Below are positions 37,401 to 50,714 of a stretch of DNA of 64,000 bases, in pieces. The notes beneath the pieces are model-generated. The model was given only the letters and a program-made list of their open reading frames with translations, was not told where the DNA came from and did not search any database. The translations under genes and the position numbers were made by a program. How positions within the stretch are numbered: the first letter of the stretch is position 1; each line of letters opens with the position of its first letter. Source of the DNA: Pterois miles (Eukaryota > Chordata > Actinopteri > Perciformes > Scorpaenidae); the NCBI GenBank assembly GCA_947000775.1, contig CAMQGK010000007.1:657501-721500 (forward strand), written 5' to 3'.

Positions 37401-40400
37401 CTAAAATTGAAGCTGAACATTCTGAAATTTTAACGCTGTCTTCTAAAATAGAAGCTTAACATTCCAGAATTTTAACGTTATATGTTCTAAAATAGAAGCT
37501 GAACATTCTGGAATTTTAATGTCATGTGTTCTGAAATAGAATCTGAACATTCCGTAATTGTAACGTTAAGTGTTCTAAAATACAAGCTGAACATTCGGGA
37601 ATTGTACGTTGTATGTTCTAAAATAGAAGCTGAACATTCTGGAATTGTACGTTTTATGTTCTAAAATAGAAGCTGAACATTTCAGAATTTTAATGTCATG
37701 TGTTCTAAAATAGAATCTGAACATTTTGAAATGTTAACGTCGTGTTCTAAAATAGAATCTGAACATTCCCTAATTGTAACGTTATATGTTCTAAAACAGA
37801 AGCTGAACATTCTGGAATTGTCATGTTATATGTTCTAAAATAGAAGCTGAACATTCCGGAATTTTAATGTTATGTGTTCCAAAATAGAAGCTGAACATTC
37901 CGCAATTTCAATGTCATGTCTTCTAAAATAGAAGCTGAACATTCTGCAATTGTTACGTTATATGTTCTAAAACAAAAGCTGAACATTCTGAAATTTTAAC
38001 GTTATATGTTGTAAAATAGAAGCTGAACATTCTGGAATTGTACGTTGTATGTTCTAAAATAGAAGCTGAACATTCCGGAATTTTAATGTCATGTGTTCTA
38101 AAATAGAATCTGAACATTTCGAAATGTTAACATCATGTTCTAAAATAGAAGCTGAACATTCCGCAATTTTAATGTCATGTGTTCTAAAATAGAAGCTGAA
38201 CATTCTGAAATTTTAACGTTGTCTTCTAAAATAGAAGCTTAACATTCCTGAATTGTTACATTATATGTTCTGAAATAGAAGCTGAACATTCTGGAATTGT
38301 TACGTTTTATGTTCTAAAATAGAAGCTGAACATTCTGAAATTTTAACGTTGTCTTCCAAAATAGAAGCTGAACATTCCGCAATTTTAATGTCATGTGTTC
38401 TAAAATAGAAGCTGAACATTCTACAATAGTTTCGTTATATTTTCGAAAATAAAAGCTGAACGTTCTGAAATTTAAACATTATATGTTCTAAAATAGAAGC
38501 TGAACATTCTGAAATTTTAACATTGTCTTCTAAAATACAAGCTGAACATTCGGGAATTGTACGTTGTATGTTCTAAAATAGAAGATGAATATTCCGGAAT
38601 TTTAACGTTATGTGTTCTAAAATAGAAGCTGAACATTCCCGAATTTTAATGTCATGTGTTCTAAAACAGAAGCTGAACATTCTGGAATTGTTATGTAATA
38701 TGTTCTAAAATAGAAGCTGAACATTCCAGAATTGTAACGTTATATGTTCTAAAATAGAAGCTGAACATTCCCTAATTGTAACGTTATATGTTCTAATACA
38801 GAAGCAGAACATTCTGGAATTGTTATGTTATATGTTCTAAAATAGAAGCTGAACATTCCGGAATTTTAACTTTATGTGTTCCAAAATAGAAGCTGAACAT
38901 TCCGCAATTTTAATGTCATGTGTTCTAAAATAGAAGCTGAACATTCGGGAATTGTACGTTGTATGTTCTAAAATAGAAGCTGAACATTCTGGAATTTTAA
39001 TGTCACGTGTTCTGAAATAGAATCTTAACATTCCGTAATTGTAACGTTAACTGTTCTAAAATACAAGCTGAACATTCGTGAATTGTACGTTGTATGTTCT
39101 AAAATAGAAGCTGAACATTCTGGAATTGTACGTTGTATGTTCTAAAATAGAAGCTGAACATTCCGGAATTGTAATGTCATGTGTTCTAAAATAGAAGATG
39201 AACATTCTGGAATTTTTACGTTTTATGTTCTAAAATAGAAGATGAATATTCCGGAATTTTAACGTTGTGTGTTCTAAAATAGAAGCTGAACATTCCCGAA
39301 TTTTTATGTCATGTGTTCTAAAACAGAAGCTGAACATTCTGGAATTGTTATGTAATATGTTCTAAAATAGAAGCTGAACATTCCGGAATTGTAACGTTAT
39401 ATGTTCTAAAATAGAAGCTGAACATTCCCTAATTGTAACGTTATATGTTCCAAAACAGAAGCAGAACATTCTGGAATTGTTATGTTATATGTTCTAAAAT
39501 AGAAGCTGAACATTCCGCAATTTTAATGTCATGTTTTCTAAAATAGAAGCTCAACATTCTGCAATTGTTTCATTATATGTTCTAAAATAGAAGCTGAACA
39601 TTCTGAAATTTTAATGTTGTCTTCTAAAATAGAAGTTTAACATTCTGGAATTGTTAAGTTATATGTTCTGAAATAGAAGCTGAACATTCTGTAATTGTTA
39701 CGTTTTATGTTCTAAAATAGAAGCTGAACATTCTGAAATTTTAACGTTGTCTTCTAAAAAGAAGCTTAACATTCCAGAATTTTAACGTTATATGTTCTAA
39801 AATAGAAGCTGAACATTCTGGAATTGTACGTTGTATGTTCTAAAATAGAAGCTGAACATTCTGGAATTTTAATGTCATGTGTTCTGAAATAGAATCTGAA
39901 CATTCCGTAATTGTAACGTTAAGTGTTCTAAAATACAAGCTGAACATTCGGGAATTGTACGTTGTATGTTCTAAAAGAGAAGCTGAACATTCTGGAATTG
40001 TACGTTGTATGTTCTAAAATAGAATCTGATCATTCCCTAATTGTAACGTTATATGTTCTAAAACAGAAGCTGAACATTATGGAATTTTTACGTTTATGTA
40101 CTAAAATAGAAGCTGAACATTTTGAAATGTTAACGTCGTGTTCTAAAATAGAAGCTGAACATTCTGGAATTGTTACGTTATATGTTCTAAAATAGAAGAT
40201 GAATATTCCGGAATTTTAACGTTATGTGTTCTAAAATAGAAGCTGAACATTCCCGAATTTTTATGTCATGTGTTCTAAAACAGAAGCTGAACATTCTGGA
40301 ATTGTTATGTAATATGTTCTAAAATAGAAGCTGAACATTCCGGAATTGTAACGTTATATGTTCTGAAATAGAAGCTGAACATTCTGGAATTTTAACTTTA

Positions 40401-40626
40401 TGTGTTCCAAAATAGAAGCTGAACATTCGGCAATTTTAATGTCATGTTTTCTAAAATAGAAGCTCAACATTCTGCAATTGTTTCGTTATATGTTCTAAAA
40501 TAGAAGCTGAACATTCTGAAATTTTAACGTTGTCTTCTAAAATAGAAGCTTAACATTCCGGAATTGTTACGTTATATGTTCTGAAATAGAAGCTGAACAT
40601 TCTGGAATTGTTACGTTTTATGTTCT

Positions 40627-40976
40627 TGTTGTTGGGGGCGGCAGTAGCTCAGTCTGTAGGGAGTTGGCTTGGGAACCGGAGGGTCACCGGTTCAAGTCCC
40701 GATGGACCAAGAACTGAGTGTGAACTGGTAGCTGGAGAGGTGCCAGTTTACCTCTTGGGCACTGCCGAGGTGCCCCTGAGCAAGGCACCAAACCCCCAAC
40801 TGCTCGGGGCGCTTGTCAGGAGCAGCCCCCCCACTCTGACATCTCTCCATTGATGCATGTGCATGTGTGTGTTTCGGGTCTGCACGTACCGTGTATAAGT
40901 TAACAAACAGAGTGTAAAAAGTTGAATTTCCCCTCGCGGGACTAATAAAGGTTGATCTTCTTCTTCTTCTTCTTCT
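40627..40976 (+). mobile_element. tRNA-derived SINE, copy 3 (in H3)
   Basis: The sequence matches copy 2, including the five-G run, 6499 bp downstream and in the same flanking monomers. The shorter spacing is explained by the two deletions in H3 (about 304 and 3141 bp). Sharing the five-G run with copy 2 suggests H3 and H2 are closer to each other than to H1 at this point. Confidence 0.9.
40645..40699 (+). promoter_or_regulatory. Internal Pol III promoter of SINE copy 3
   Basis: A box at 40645-40661 and B box GGTTCAAGTCC at 40689-40699, unchanged from the other copies. Confidence 0.85.
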
Positions 40977-43900
40977 AAAATAGAAGCTGAACATTCTGAA
41001 ATTTTAACGTTGTCTTCTAAAATAGAAGCTTAACATTCCAGAATTTTAACGTTATATGTTCTAAAATAGAAGCTGAACATTCCGGAATTGTAACGTTATA
41101 TGTTCTGAAATAGAATCTGAACATTCCGTAATTGTAACGTTAAGTGTTCTAAAATACAAGCTGAACATTCGGGAATTGTACGTTGTATGTTCTAAAATAG
41201 AAGCTGAACATTCTGGAATTGTACGTTGTATGTTCTAAAATAGAAGCTGAACATTCCGGAATTTTAATGTCATGTGTTCTAAAATAGAAGCTGAACATTC
41301 TGGAATTTTTACGTTTTATGTTCTAAAATAGAATCTGAACATTTCAGAATTTTAATGTCATGTGTTCTAAAATAGAATCTGAACATTTTGAAATGTTAAC
41401 ATCGTGTTCTAAAATAGAATCTGAACATTCCCTAATTGTAACGTTATATGTTCTAAAACAGAAGCTGAACATTCTGGAATTGTCATGTTATATGTTCTAA
41501 AATAGAAGCTGAACATTCCGGAATTTTAATGTTATGTGTTCCAAAATAGAAGCTGAACATTCCGCAATTTCAATGTCATGTGTTCTAAAATAGAAGCTGA
41601 ACATTCTGCAATTGTTACGTTATATGTTCTAAAACAAAAGCTGAACATTCTGAAATTCTAACGTTATATGTTGTAAAATAGAAGCTGAACATTCTGGAAT
41701 TGTACGTTGTATGTTCTAAAATAGAAGCTGAACATTCCGGAATTTTAATGTCATGTGTTCTAAAATAGAGTCTGAACATTTCAAAATGTTAACATCATGT
41801 TCTAAAACAGAAGCTGAACATTCTGGAATTGTTATGTAATATGTTCTAAAATAGAAGCTGAACCTTCCCGAATTGTAACGTTATATGTTCTAAAATAGAA
41901 GCTGAACATTCCCTAATTGTAACGTTATATGTTCTAAAACAGAAGCAGAACATTCTGGAATTGTTATGGTATATGTTCTAAAATAGAAGCTGAACATTCC
42001 GCAATTTTAATGTCACGTGTTCTAAAATTGAAGCTCAACATTCTGCAATTGTTTCGTTATATGTTCTAAAATAGAAGCTGAACATTCTGAAATTTTAACG
42101 TTGTCTTCTAAAATAGAAGCTTAACATTCTGGAATTGTTAAGTTATATGTTCTGAAATAGAAGCTGTACATTCTGGAATTGTTACGTTTTATGTTCTAAA
42201 ATAGAAGCTGAACATTCTCAAATTTTAACGTTGTCTTCTAAAATAGAAGCTTAACATACCAGAATTTTAACGTTATATGTTCTAAAATAGAAGCTGAACA
42301 TTCTGGAATTTTAATGTCATGTGTTCTGAAATAGAATCTGAACATTCCGTAATTGTAACGTTAAGTGTTCTAAAATACAAGCTGAACATTCGGGAATTGT
42401 ACGTTGTATGTTGTAAAAGAGAAGCTGAACATTCTGGAATTGTAAGTTGTATGTTCTAAAATAGCAGCTGAACATTCCGGAATTTTAATGTCATGTCTTC
42501 TAAAATAGAAGCTGAACATTCTGGAATTTTTACGTTTTATGTTCTAAAATAGAAGCTGAACATTCCGGAATTTTAATGTTATGTGTTCCAAAATAGAAGC
42601 TGAACATTCCGCAATTTTAATGTCATGTGTTCTAAAATAGAAGCTGAACATTCTGCAATTGTTACGTTATATGTTCTAAAACAAAAGCTGAACATTCTGA
42701 AATTCTAACGTTATGTGTTCTAAAATAGAAGCTGAACATTCCGAAATTGTAACGTTGTACGTTCTAAAATAGAAGCTGAACAATCTGAAATTTTAACGTT
42801 GTCTTCTAAAATAGAAGCGTAACATTAAAGATTTTTAACGTTATATGTTCTAAAATAGAAGCTGAACATTCTGGAATTGTACGTTGTATTTTGTAAAATA
42901 GAAGCTGAACATTTCAGAATTTTAATGTCATGTGTTCTGAAATAGAATCTGAACATTCCGTAATTGTAACGTTAAGTGTTCTAAAATACAAGCTGAACAT
43001 TCGGGAATTGTACGTTGTATGTTCTAAAATAGAAGCTGAACATTTCAGAATTTTAATGTCATGTGTTCTAAAATAGAATCTGAACATTTTGAAATGTCAA
43101 CGTCGTGTTCTAAAATAGAATCTGAACATTCCCTAATTGTAACGTTATATGTTCTAAAACAGAAGCTGAACATTCTGGAATTGTCATGTTATATGTTCTA
43201 AAATAGAAGCTGAACATTCCGGAATTTTAACGTTATGTGTTCCAAAATAGAAGCTGAACATTCCGCAATTTTAATGTCATGTGTTCTAACACAGAAGCTG
43301 AACATTCTGGAATTGTTATGTTTTATGTTCTAAAATAGAAGCTGAACGTTCCGGAATTTTAACGTTATGTGTTCCAAAATAGAAGCTGAACATTCCGCAA
43401 TTTTAATGTCATGTGTTCTAAAATAGAAGCTGAACATTCTACAATAGTTTCGTTATATGTTCTAAAATAAAAGCTGAACGTTCTGAAATTTAAACATTAT
43501 ATGTTCTAAAATAGAAGCTGAACATCCTGAAATTTTAACATTGTCTTCTAAAATACAAGCTGAACATTCGGGAATTGTACGTTGTATGTTCTAAAATAGA
43601 AGATGAATATTCCGGAATTTTAACGTTATGTGTTCTAAAATAGAAGCTGAACATTCTGAAATTTTAACGTTGTCTTCTAAAATAGAAGCTTAACATTCTG
43701 GAATTGTTACGTTATATGTTCTGAAATAGAAGCTGAACATTCTGGAATTGTTACGTTTTATGTTCTAAAATAGAAGCTGAACATTCTGAAATTTTAACGT
43801 TGTCTTCTAAAATAGAAGCTTAACATTCCAGAATTTTAACGTTATATGTTCTAAAGTAGAAGCTGAACATTCTGGAATTTTAATGTCATGTGTTCTGAAA

Positions 43901-44764
43901 TAGAATCAGAACATTCCGTAATTGTAACGTTAAGTGTTCTAAAATACAAGCTGAACATTCTGGAATTGTACGTTGTATGTTCTAAAAGAGAAGCTGAACA
44001 TTCTGGAATTGTACGTTGTATGTTTTAAAACAGAATCTGAACATTCCGGAATTTTAATGTCAAGTGTTCTAAAATAGAAGCTGTACATTCTGGAATTTTT
44101 ACGTTTTATGTTCTAAAATAGAAGCTGAACATTTCCGAATTTTAATGTCATGTGTTCTAAAATAGAAGCTGAACATTTCAGAATTTTAATGTCATGTGTT
44201 CTAAAATAGAAGCTGAACATTTCAGAATTTTAATGTCATGTGTTCTAAAATAGAATCTGAACATTTTGAAATGTTAACGTCGTGTTCTCAAATAGAATCT
44301 GAACATTCCCTAATTGTAACGTTATATGTTTCAAAACAGAAGCTGAACATTCTGGAATTGTCATGTTATATGTTCTAAAATAGAAGCTGAACATTCCGGA
44401 ATTTTAATGTTATGTGTTCCAAAATAGAAGCTGAACATTCCGCAATTTTAATGTCATGTGTTCTAAAATAGAAGCTGAACATTCTGCAATTGTTACGTTA
44501 TATGTTCTAAAACAAAAGCTGAACATTCTGAAATTCTAACGTTATGTGTTCTAAAATAGAAGGTGAACATTCCTGAATTTTAATGTCATGTGTTCTAAAA
44601 CAGAAGCTGAACATTCTGGAATTGTTATGTAATATGTTCTAAAATAGAAGCTGAACATATCAGGAATTGTACGTTGTATATTGTAAAATAGAAGCTGAAC
44701 ATTCCGCAATTTTAATGTCATCTGTTCTAAAATAGAAGCTGAACATTCTGCAATTGTTTCGTTA

Positions 44765-45705
44765 TATGTTCTAAAATAGAAGATGAATATTCCGGAATTT
44801 TAACGTTATGTGTTCTAAAATAGAAGCTGAAAATTCCCGAATTTTAATGTCATGTGTTCTAAAACAAAAGCTGAACATTCTGGAATTGTTATGTAATATG
44901 TTCTAAAATAGAATCTGAACATTTCGGAATGTTAACATCGTGTTCTAAAACAGAAGCTGAACATTCCGAAATTGTAACGTTATACGTCCTAAAATAGAAG
45001 CTGAACAATCTGAAATTTTAACGTTGTCTTCTAAAATAGAAGCGTAACATCAAAGATTTTTAACGTTATATGTTCTAAAATAGAAGCTGAACATTCTGGA
45101 ATTGTACGTTGTATTTTCTAAAATAGAAGCTGAACATTCTGGAATTTTAATATCATGTGTTCTGAAATAGAATCTGAACATTCTGTAATTGTAACGTTAA
45201 GTGTTCTAAAATACAAGCTGAACATTCGGGAATTGTACGTTGTATGTTCTAAAATAGAAGCTGAACATTTCAGAATTTTAATGTCATGTGTTCTAAAATA
45301 GAATCTGAACATTTCGAAATGTTAACTTCGTGTTCTAAAATAGAAGCTGAACATTCTGGAATTGTTATTTAATATGTTCTAAAATAGAATCTGAACATTT
45401 GGAAATGTTAACATCGTGTTCTAAAATAGAAGCTGAACATTCTGTAATGGTTACGTTATATGTTCTAAAATAGAAGATGAATATTCCGGAATTTTAACGT
45501 TATGTGTTCTAAAATAGAAGCTGAACATTCTGGAATTGTTATGTAATATGTTCTAAAATAGAAGCTGAACATTCTGGAATTGTTACGTTTGACGTTCTAA
45601 AACAGAAGCTGAACATTCTGAAATTGTAACGTTATATGTTCTAAAATAGAAGCTGAACAGTCTGAAATTTTAACGTTGTCTTCTAAAATAGAAGCGTAAC
45701 ATTAC
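44765..45705 (+). repeat. Block duplicated at 49774-50714 (first copy)
   Basis: This roughly 940-bp block recurs 5009 bp downstream with the same variant order. Shared rare features include GAAAATTCCCG, the CATCAAAGATTTTTAA monomer at about 45048 and 50057, TTATTTAATATG, and the CAGTCTGAAATT variant. Differences are mostly single bases (for example CATTCTGTAATTG at 45179 versus CATTCCGTAATTG). Confidence 0.8.
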
Positions 45706-46629
45706 AGAATTTTAATATCATATGTTCTATAAGAAAAGCTGAACATTCTGGAATTGTTACGTTATATGTTCTAAAATAGAAGCTGTGAACATTCTGGAAT
45801 TTTAATGTCATGTGTTCTGAAATAGAATCAAAACATTCCGTAATTGTAACGTTAAGTGTTCTAAAATACAAGCTGAACATTCTGGAATTGTACGTTGTAT
45901 GTTCTAAAAGAGAAGCTGAACAATCTGGAATTGTACGTTGTATATTCTAAAATAGAAGCTGAACATTCCGGAATTTTAAAGTCATGTGTTCTAAAATAGA
46001 AGCTAAACATTCTGGAATTTTTAGGTTTTATGTTCTAAAATACAAGCTGAACATTTCAGAATTTTAATGTCATGTGTTCTAAAATAGAATCTGAACATTT
46101 TGAAATGTTAACTTCGTGTTCTAAAATAGAATCTGAACATTCCCTAATTGTAACGTTATATGTTCTAAAACAGAAGCTGAACATTCTGGAATTGTCATGT
46201 TATATGTTCTAAAATAGAAGCTGAACATTCCGGAATTTTAATGTTATGTGTTCCAAAATAGAAGCTGAACATTCCGCAATTTTAATGTCATGTGTTCCAA
46301 AATAGAAGCTGAACATTCTGCAATTGTTACGTTATATGTTCTAAAACAGAAGCTGAACATTCTGGAATTGTACGTTGTATGTTCTAAAATAGAAGCTGAA
46401 CATTCCGGAATTTTAATGTCATGTGTTCTAAAATAGAATCTGAACATTCCGAAATTTTAACATCGTGTTCTAAAATTGAAGCTGAACATTCCGGAATTGT
46501 AATGTTATATGTTCTAAAATAGAAGCTGAACATTCCCTAATTGTAACGTTATATGTTGTAAAACAGAAGCTGAACATTCTGGAATTGTCATGATATATGT
46601 TCTAAAATAGAAGCTGAACATTCCGGAAT

Positions 46630-47851
46630 TTTAACGTTATGTGTTCCAAAATAGAAGCTGAACATTCCGCAATTTTAATGTCATGTGTTCTAAAATAGAA
46701 GCTGAACATTCTACAATAGTTTCGTTATATGTTCTAAAATAAAAGCTGAACGTTCTGAAATTTAAACATTATATGTTTATTAAATAGAAGCTGAACATTC
46801 TGAAATTTTAACATTGTCTTCTAAAATAGAAGCTCAACATTCCGGAATTGTTATGTTATAGGTTCTGAAATAGAAGCTGAACATTCTGGAATTTTAATGT
46901 CACGTATTCTGAAATAGAATCTTAACATTCCGTAATTGTAACGTTAAGTTTTCTAAAATACAAGCTGAACATTCGGGAATTGTACGTTGTATGTTCTAAA
47001 ATAGAAGCTGAACATTCTGGAATTGTACGTTGTATGTTCTAAAATAGAAGCTGAACATTCCGGAATTTTAATGTCATGTGTTCTAAAATAGAAGCTGAAC
47101 ATTTTGAAATGTTAACGTCGTGTTCTAAAATAGAATCTGAACATTCCCTAATTGTAACGTTATATGTTCTAAAACAGAAGCTGAACATTCTGGAATTGTC
47201 ATGTTATATGTTCTAAAATAGAAGCTGAACATTCCGGAATTTTAACTTTATGTGTTCCAAAATAGAAGCTGAACATTCCGCAATTTTAATGTCATGTGTT
47301 CTAAAATAGAAGCTGAACATTCTACAATAGTTTCGTTATATGTTCTAAAATAAAAGCTGAACGTTCTGAAATTTAAACATTATATGTTTATTAAATAGAA
47401 GCTGAACATTCTGAAATTTTAACATTGTCTTCTAAAATAGAAGCTCAACATTCCGGAATTGTTATGTTATAGGTTCTGAAATAGAAGCTGAACATTCTGG
47501 AATTTTAATGTCACGTATTCTGAAATAGAATCTTAACATTCCGTAATTGTAACGTTAAGTTTTCTAAAATACAAGCTGAACATTCGGGAATTGTACGTTG
47601 TATGTTCTAAAATAGAAGCTGAACATTCTGGAATTGTACGTTGTATGTTCTAAAATAGAAGCTGAACATTCCGGAATTTTAATGTCATGTGTTCTAAAAT
47701 AGAAGCTGAACATTTTGAAATGTTAACGTCGTGTTCTAAAATAGAATCTGAACATTCCCTAATTGTAACGTTATATGTTCTAAAACAGAAGCTGAACATT
47801 CTGGAATTGTCATGTTATATGTTCTAAAATAGAAGCTGAACATTCCGGAAT
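46630..47851 (+). repeat. 611-bp tandem duplication (14 monomers)
   Basis: The unusual GTTTATTAAATAG monomer at 46775 recurs at 47386, and surrounding monomers keep the same order, giving an offset of 611 bp. GTCACGTATTCTG and AAGTTTTCTAAAATAC variants are also shared. Two copies are present, almost identical, so this is a recent local event. Confidence 0.85.
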
Positions 47852-48099
47852 TTTAACTTTATGTGTTCCAAAATTGAAGCTGAACATTCCGCAATTTTAA
47901 TGTCATGTGTTCTAAAATAGAAGCTCAACATTCTGCAATTGTTTCGTTATATGTTCTAAAATAGAAGCTGAACATTCTGAAATTTTAACGTTGTCTTCTA
48001 AAATAGAAGCTTAACATTCCAGAATTTTAACGTTATATGTTCTAAAATAGAAGCTGAACATTCTGGAATTGTACGTTGTATGTTCTAAAATAGAAGCTG

Positions 48100-48700
48100 A
48101 ACATTCTGAAATTTTAACGTTGTCTTCTAAAATAGAAGCTTAACATCCCAGAATTTTAACGTTATATGTTCTAAAATAGAAGCTGAACATTCTGGAATTG
48201 TACGTTGTATGTTCTAAAATAGAAGCTGAACATTCGGGAATTGTACGTTTTATGTTCTAAAATAGAACCTGAACATTCTGGAATTGTACGTTATATGTTC
48301 TAAAATAGAAGCTGAACATTCCGGAATTTTAATGTCATGTGTTCTAAAATAGAAGCTGAACATTCTGGAATTTTTACGTTTTATGTTCTAAAATAGAAGC
48401 TGAACATTCTGAAATTTTAACGTTGTCTTCTAAAATAGAAGCTTAACATCCCAGAATTTTAATGTTATATGTTCTAAAATAGAAGCTGAACATTCTGGAA
48501 TTGTACGTTGTATGTTCTAAAATAGAAGCTGAACATTCTGGAATTGTACGTTTTATGTTCTAAAATAGAACCTGAACATTCTGGAATTGTACGTTATATG
48601 TTCTAAAATAGAAGCTGAACATTCCGGAATTTTAATGTCATGTGTTCTAAAATAGAAGCTGAACATTTTGAAATGTTAACGTCGTGTTCTAAAATAGAAT
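48100..48700 (+). repeat. 303-bp tandem duplication (seven monomers)
   Basis: The rare GAACCTGAAC variant at 48265 recurs at 48568, offset 303 bp. The flanking AACATCCCAGAATTTTAA monomer is also doubled (about 48143 and 48446). Small differences remain, such as TTCGGGAA versus TTCTGGAA before the first and second copy. Confidence 0.8.
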
Positions 48701-49773
48701 CTGAACATTCCCTAATTGTAACGTTATATGTTCTAAAACAGAAGCTGAACATTCTGGAATTGTCATGTTATATGTTCTAAAATAGAAGCTGAACATTCCG
48801 CAATTTTAATGTCATGTGTTCTAAAACAGAAGCTGAACATTCTGGAATTGTTATGTTATATGTTCTAAAATAGAAGCTGAACATTCCGGAATTTTAACGT
48901 TATGTGTTCCAAAATAGAAGCTGAACATTCCGCAATTTTAATGTCATGTGTTCTAAAGTAGAAGTTGAACATTCTACAATAGTTTCGTTATATGTCCTAA
49001 AATAAAAGCTGAACGTTCTGAAATTTAAACATTATATGTTCTAAAATAGAAGCTGAACGTTCTGAAATTTTAACATTGTCTTCTAAAATACAAGCTGAAC
49101 ATTCGGGAATTGTACGTTGTATGTTCTAAAATAGAAGATGAATATTCCGGAATTTTAATGTCATGTGTTCTAAAACAGAAGCTGAACATTCTGGAATTGT
49201 TATGTAATATGTTCTAAAATAGAAGCTGAACATTCCGGAATTGTAATGTTATATGTTCTAAAATAGAAGCTGAACATTCCCTAATTGTAACATTATATGT
49301 TCTAAAAATGAAGCTGAACATTCTGGAATTGTTATGTTATATGTTCTCAAATAGAAGCTGAACATTCTGAAATTTTAACGTTGTCTTCTAAAATAGAAGC
49401 TGAACATTCTGGAATTTTAATGTCATGTGTTCTGAAATAGAATCTGAACATTCCGTAATTGTAACGTTAAGTGTTCTAAAATACAAGCTGAACATTCCGG
49501 AATTGTACGTTTTTTGTTCTAAAATAGAAGCTGAACATTCTGGAATTGTACGTTGTATGTTCTAAAATAGAAGCTGAACATTCCGGAATTTTAATGTCAT
49601 GTGTTCTAAAATAGAAGCTGAACATTCTGGAATTTTTACGTTGTATGTTCTAAAATAGAAGCTGAACATTTCAGAATTTTAATGTCATGTGTTCTAAAAT
49701 AGAATCCGAACATTTCGAAATGTTAACGTCGTGTTCTAAAATAGAAGCTGAACATTCTGGAATTGTTACTATA

Positions 49774-50714
49774 TATGTTCTAAAATAGAAGATGAATATT
49801 CCGGAATTTTAACGTTATGTGTTCTAAAATAGAAGCTGAAAATTCCCGAATTTTAATGTCATGTGTTCTAAAACAAAAGCTGAAAATTCTGGAATTGTTA
49901 TGTAACATGTTCTAAAATAGAATCTGAACATTTCGGAATGTTAACATCGTGTTCTAAAACAGAAGCTGAACATTCCGAAATTGTAACGTTATACGTTCTA
50001 AAATAGAAGCTGAACAATCTGAAATTTTAACGTTGTCTTCTAAAATAGAAGCGTAACATCAAAGATTTTTAATGTTATATGTTCTAAAATAGAAGCTGAA
50101 CATTCTGGAATTGTACGTTGTATTTTCTAAAATAGAAGCTGAACATTCTGGAATTTTAATATCATGTGTTCTGAAATAGAATCTGAACATTCCGTAATTG
50201 TAACGTTAAGTGTTCTAAAATACAAGCTGAACATTCGGTAATTGTACGTTGTATGTTCTAAAATAGAAGCTGAACATTTCAGAATTTTAATGTCATGTGT
50301 TCTAAAATAGAATCTGAACATTTCGAAATGTTAACTTCGTGTTCTAAAATAGAAGCTGAACATTCTGGAATTGTTATTTAATATGTTCTAAAATAGAATC
50401 TGAACATTTGGAAATGTTAACATCGTGTTCTAAAATAGAAGCTGAACATTCTGTAATGGTTACGTTATATGTTCTAAAATAGAAGATGAATATTCCGGAA
50501 TTTTAACGTTATGTGTTCTAAAATAGAAACTTAACATTCAGGAATTGTTATGTAAAATGTTCTAAAATAGAAGCTGAACATTCTGGAATTGTTACGTTTG
50601 ACGTTCTAAAACAGAAGCTGAACATTCTGAAATTGTAACGTTATATGTTCTAAAATAGAAGCTGAACAGTCTGAAATTTTAACGTTGTCTTCTAAAATAG
50701 AAGCGTAACATTCC
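49774..50714 (+). repeat. Block duplicated from 44765-45705 (second copy)
   Basis: Second copy at offset 5009. At about 50526 it has GAAACTTAACATTCAGG where the first copy has GCTGAACATTCTGG. That GAAACTT variant then recurs at 53137 and 55095, so the 50.5-, 53.1- and 55.1-kb blocks share a more recent common source. Confidence 0.78.

Larger units (their letters stand above)
27989..37932 (+). repeat. Higher-order repeat copy H2 (9944 bp, with SINE)
   Basis: H2 matches H1 monomer by monomer. The matching CTTCCAAAATAG marks are at 28409 and 31592, again 3183 bp apart. Differences from H1 are one absent 43-bp monomer at about 32650, one fewer G at the SINE 5' end, and scattered substitutions (for example ACTTTATG near 37170 versus AATTTATG in H1 near 27228). 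Confidence 0.85.
37933..43434 (+). repeat. Higher-order repeat copy H3, contracted (with SINE)
   Basis: 37933-38945 follows H2 at offset 9944. At about 38946 the sequence jumps to the H2 position corresponding to 29306, a loss of about 304 bp or seven monomers. At about 39240 it jumps again, to the position matching about 32740, a loss of about 3.14 kb. From there to 43434 it follows 32740-36935 at offset 6499, including the SINE. At about 43435 similarity ends: H1 and H2 continue with a TTCCCGAATTTTTATG monomer whereas H3 continues with TTCTACAATAG. Both losses keep the monomer register, as expected for unequal crossing over. Confidence 0.85.

Noticed and set aside
24183..40976. Three independent SINE insertions at a preferred site
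   Set aside because: Flanking satellite is identical for kilobases on both sides of each copy, so a single insertion followed by block duplication is simpler.
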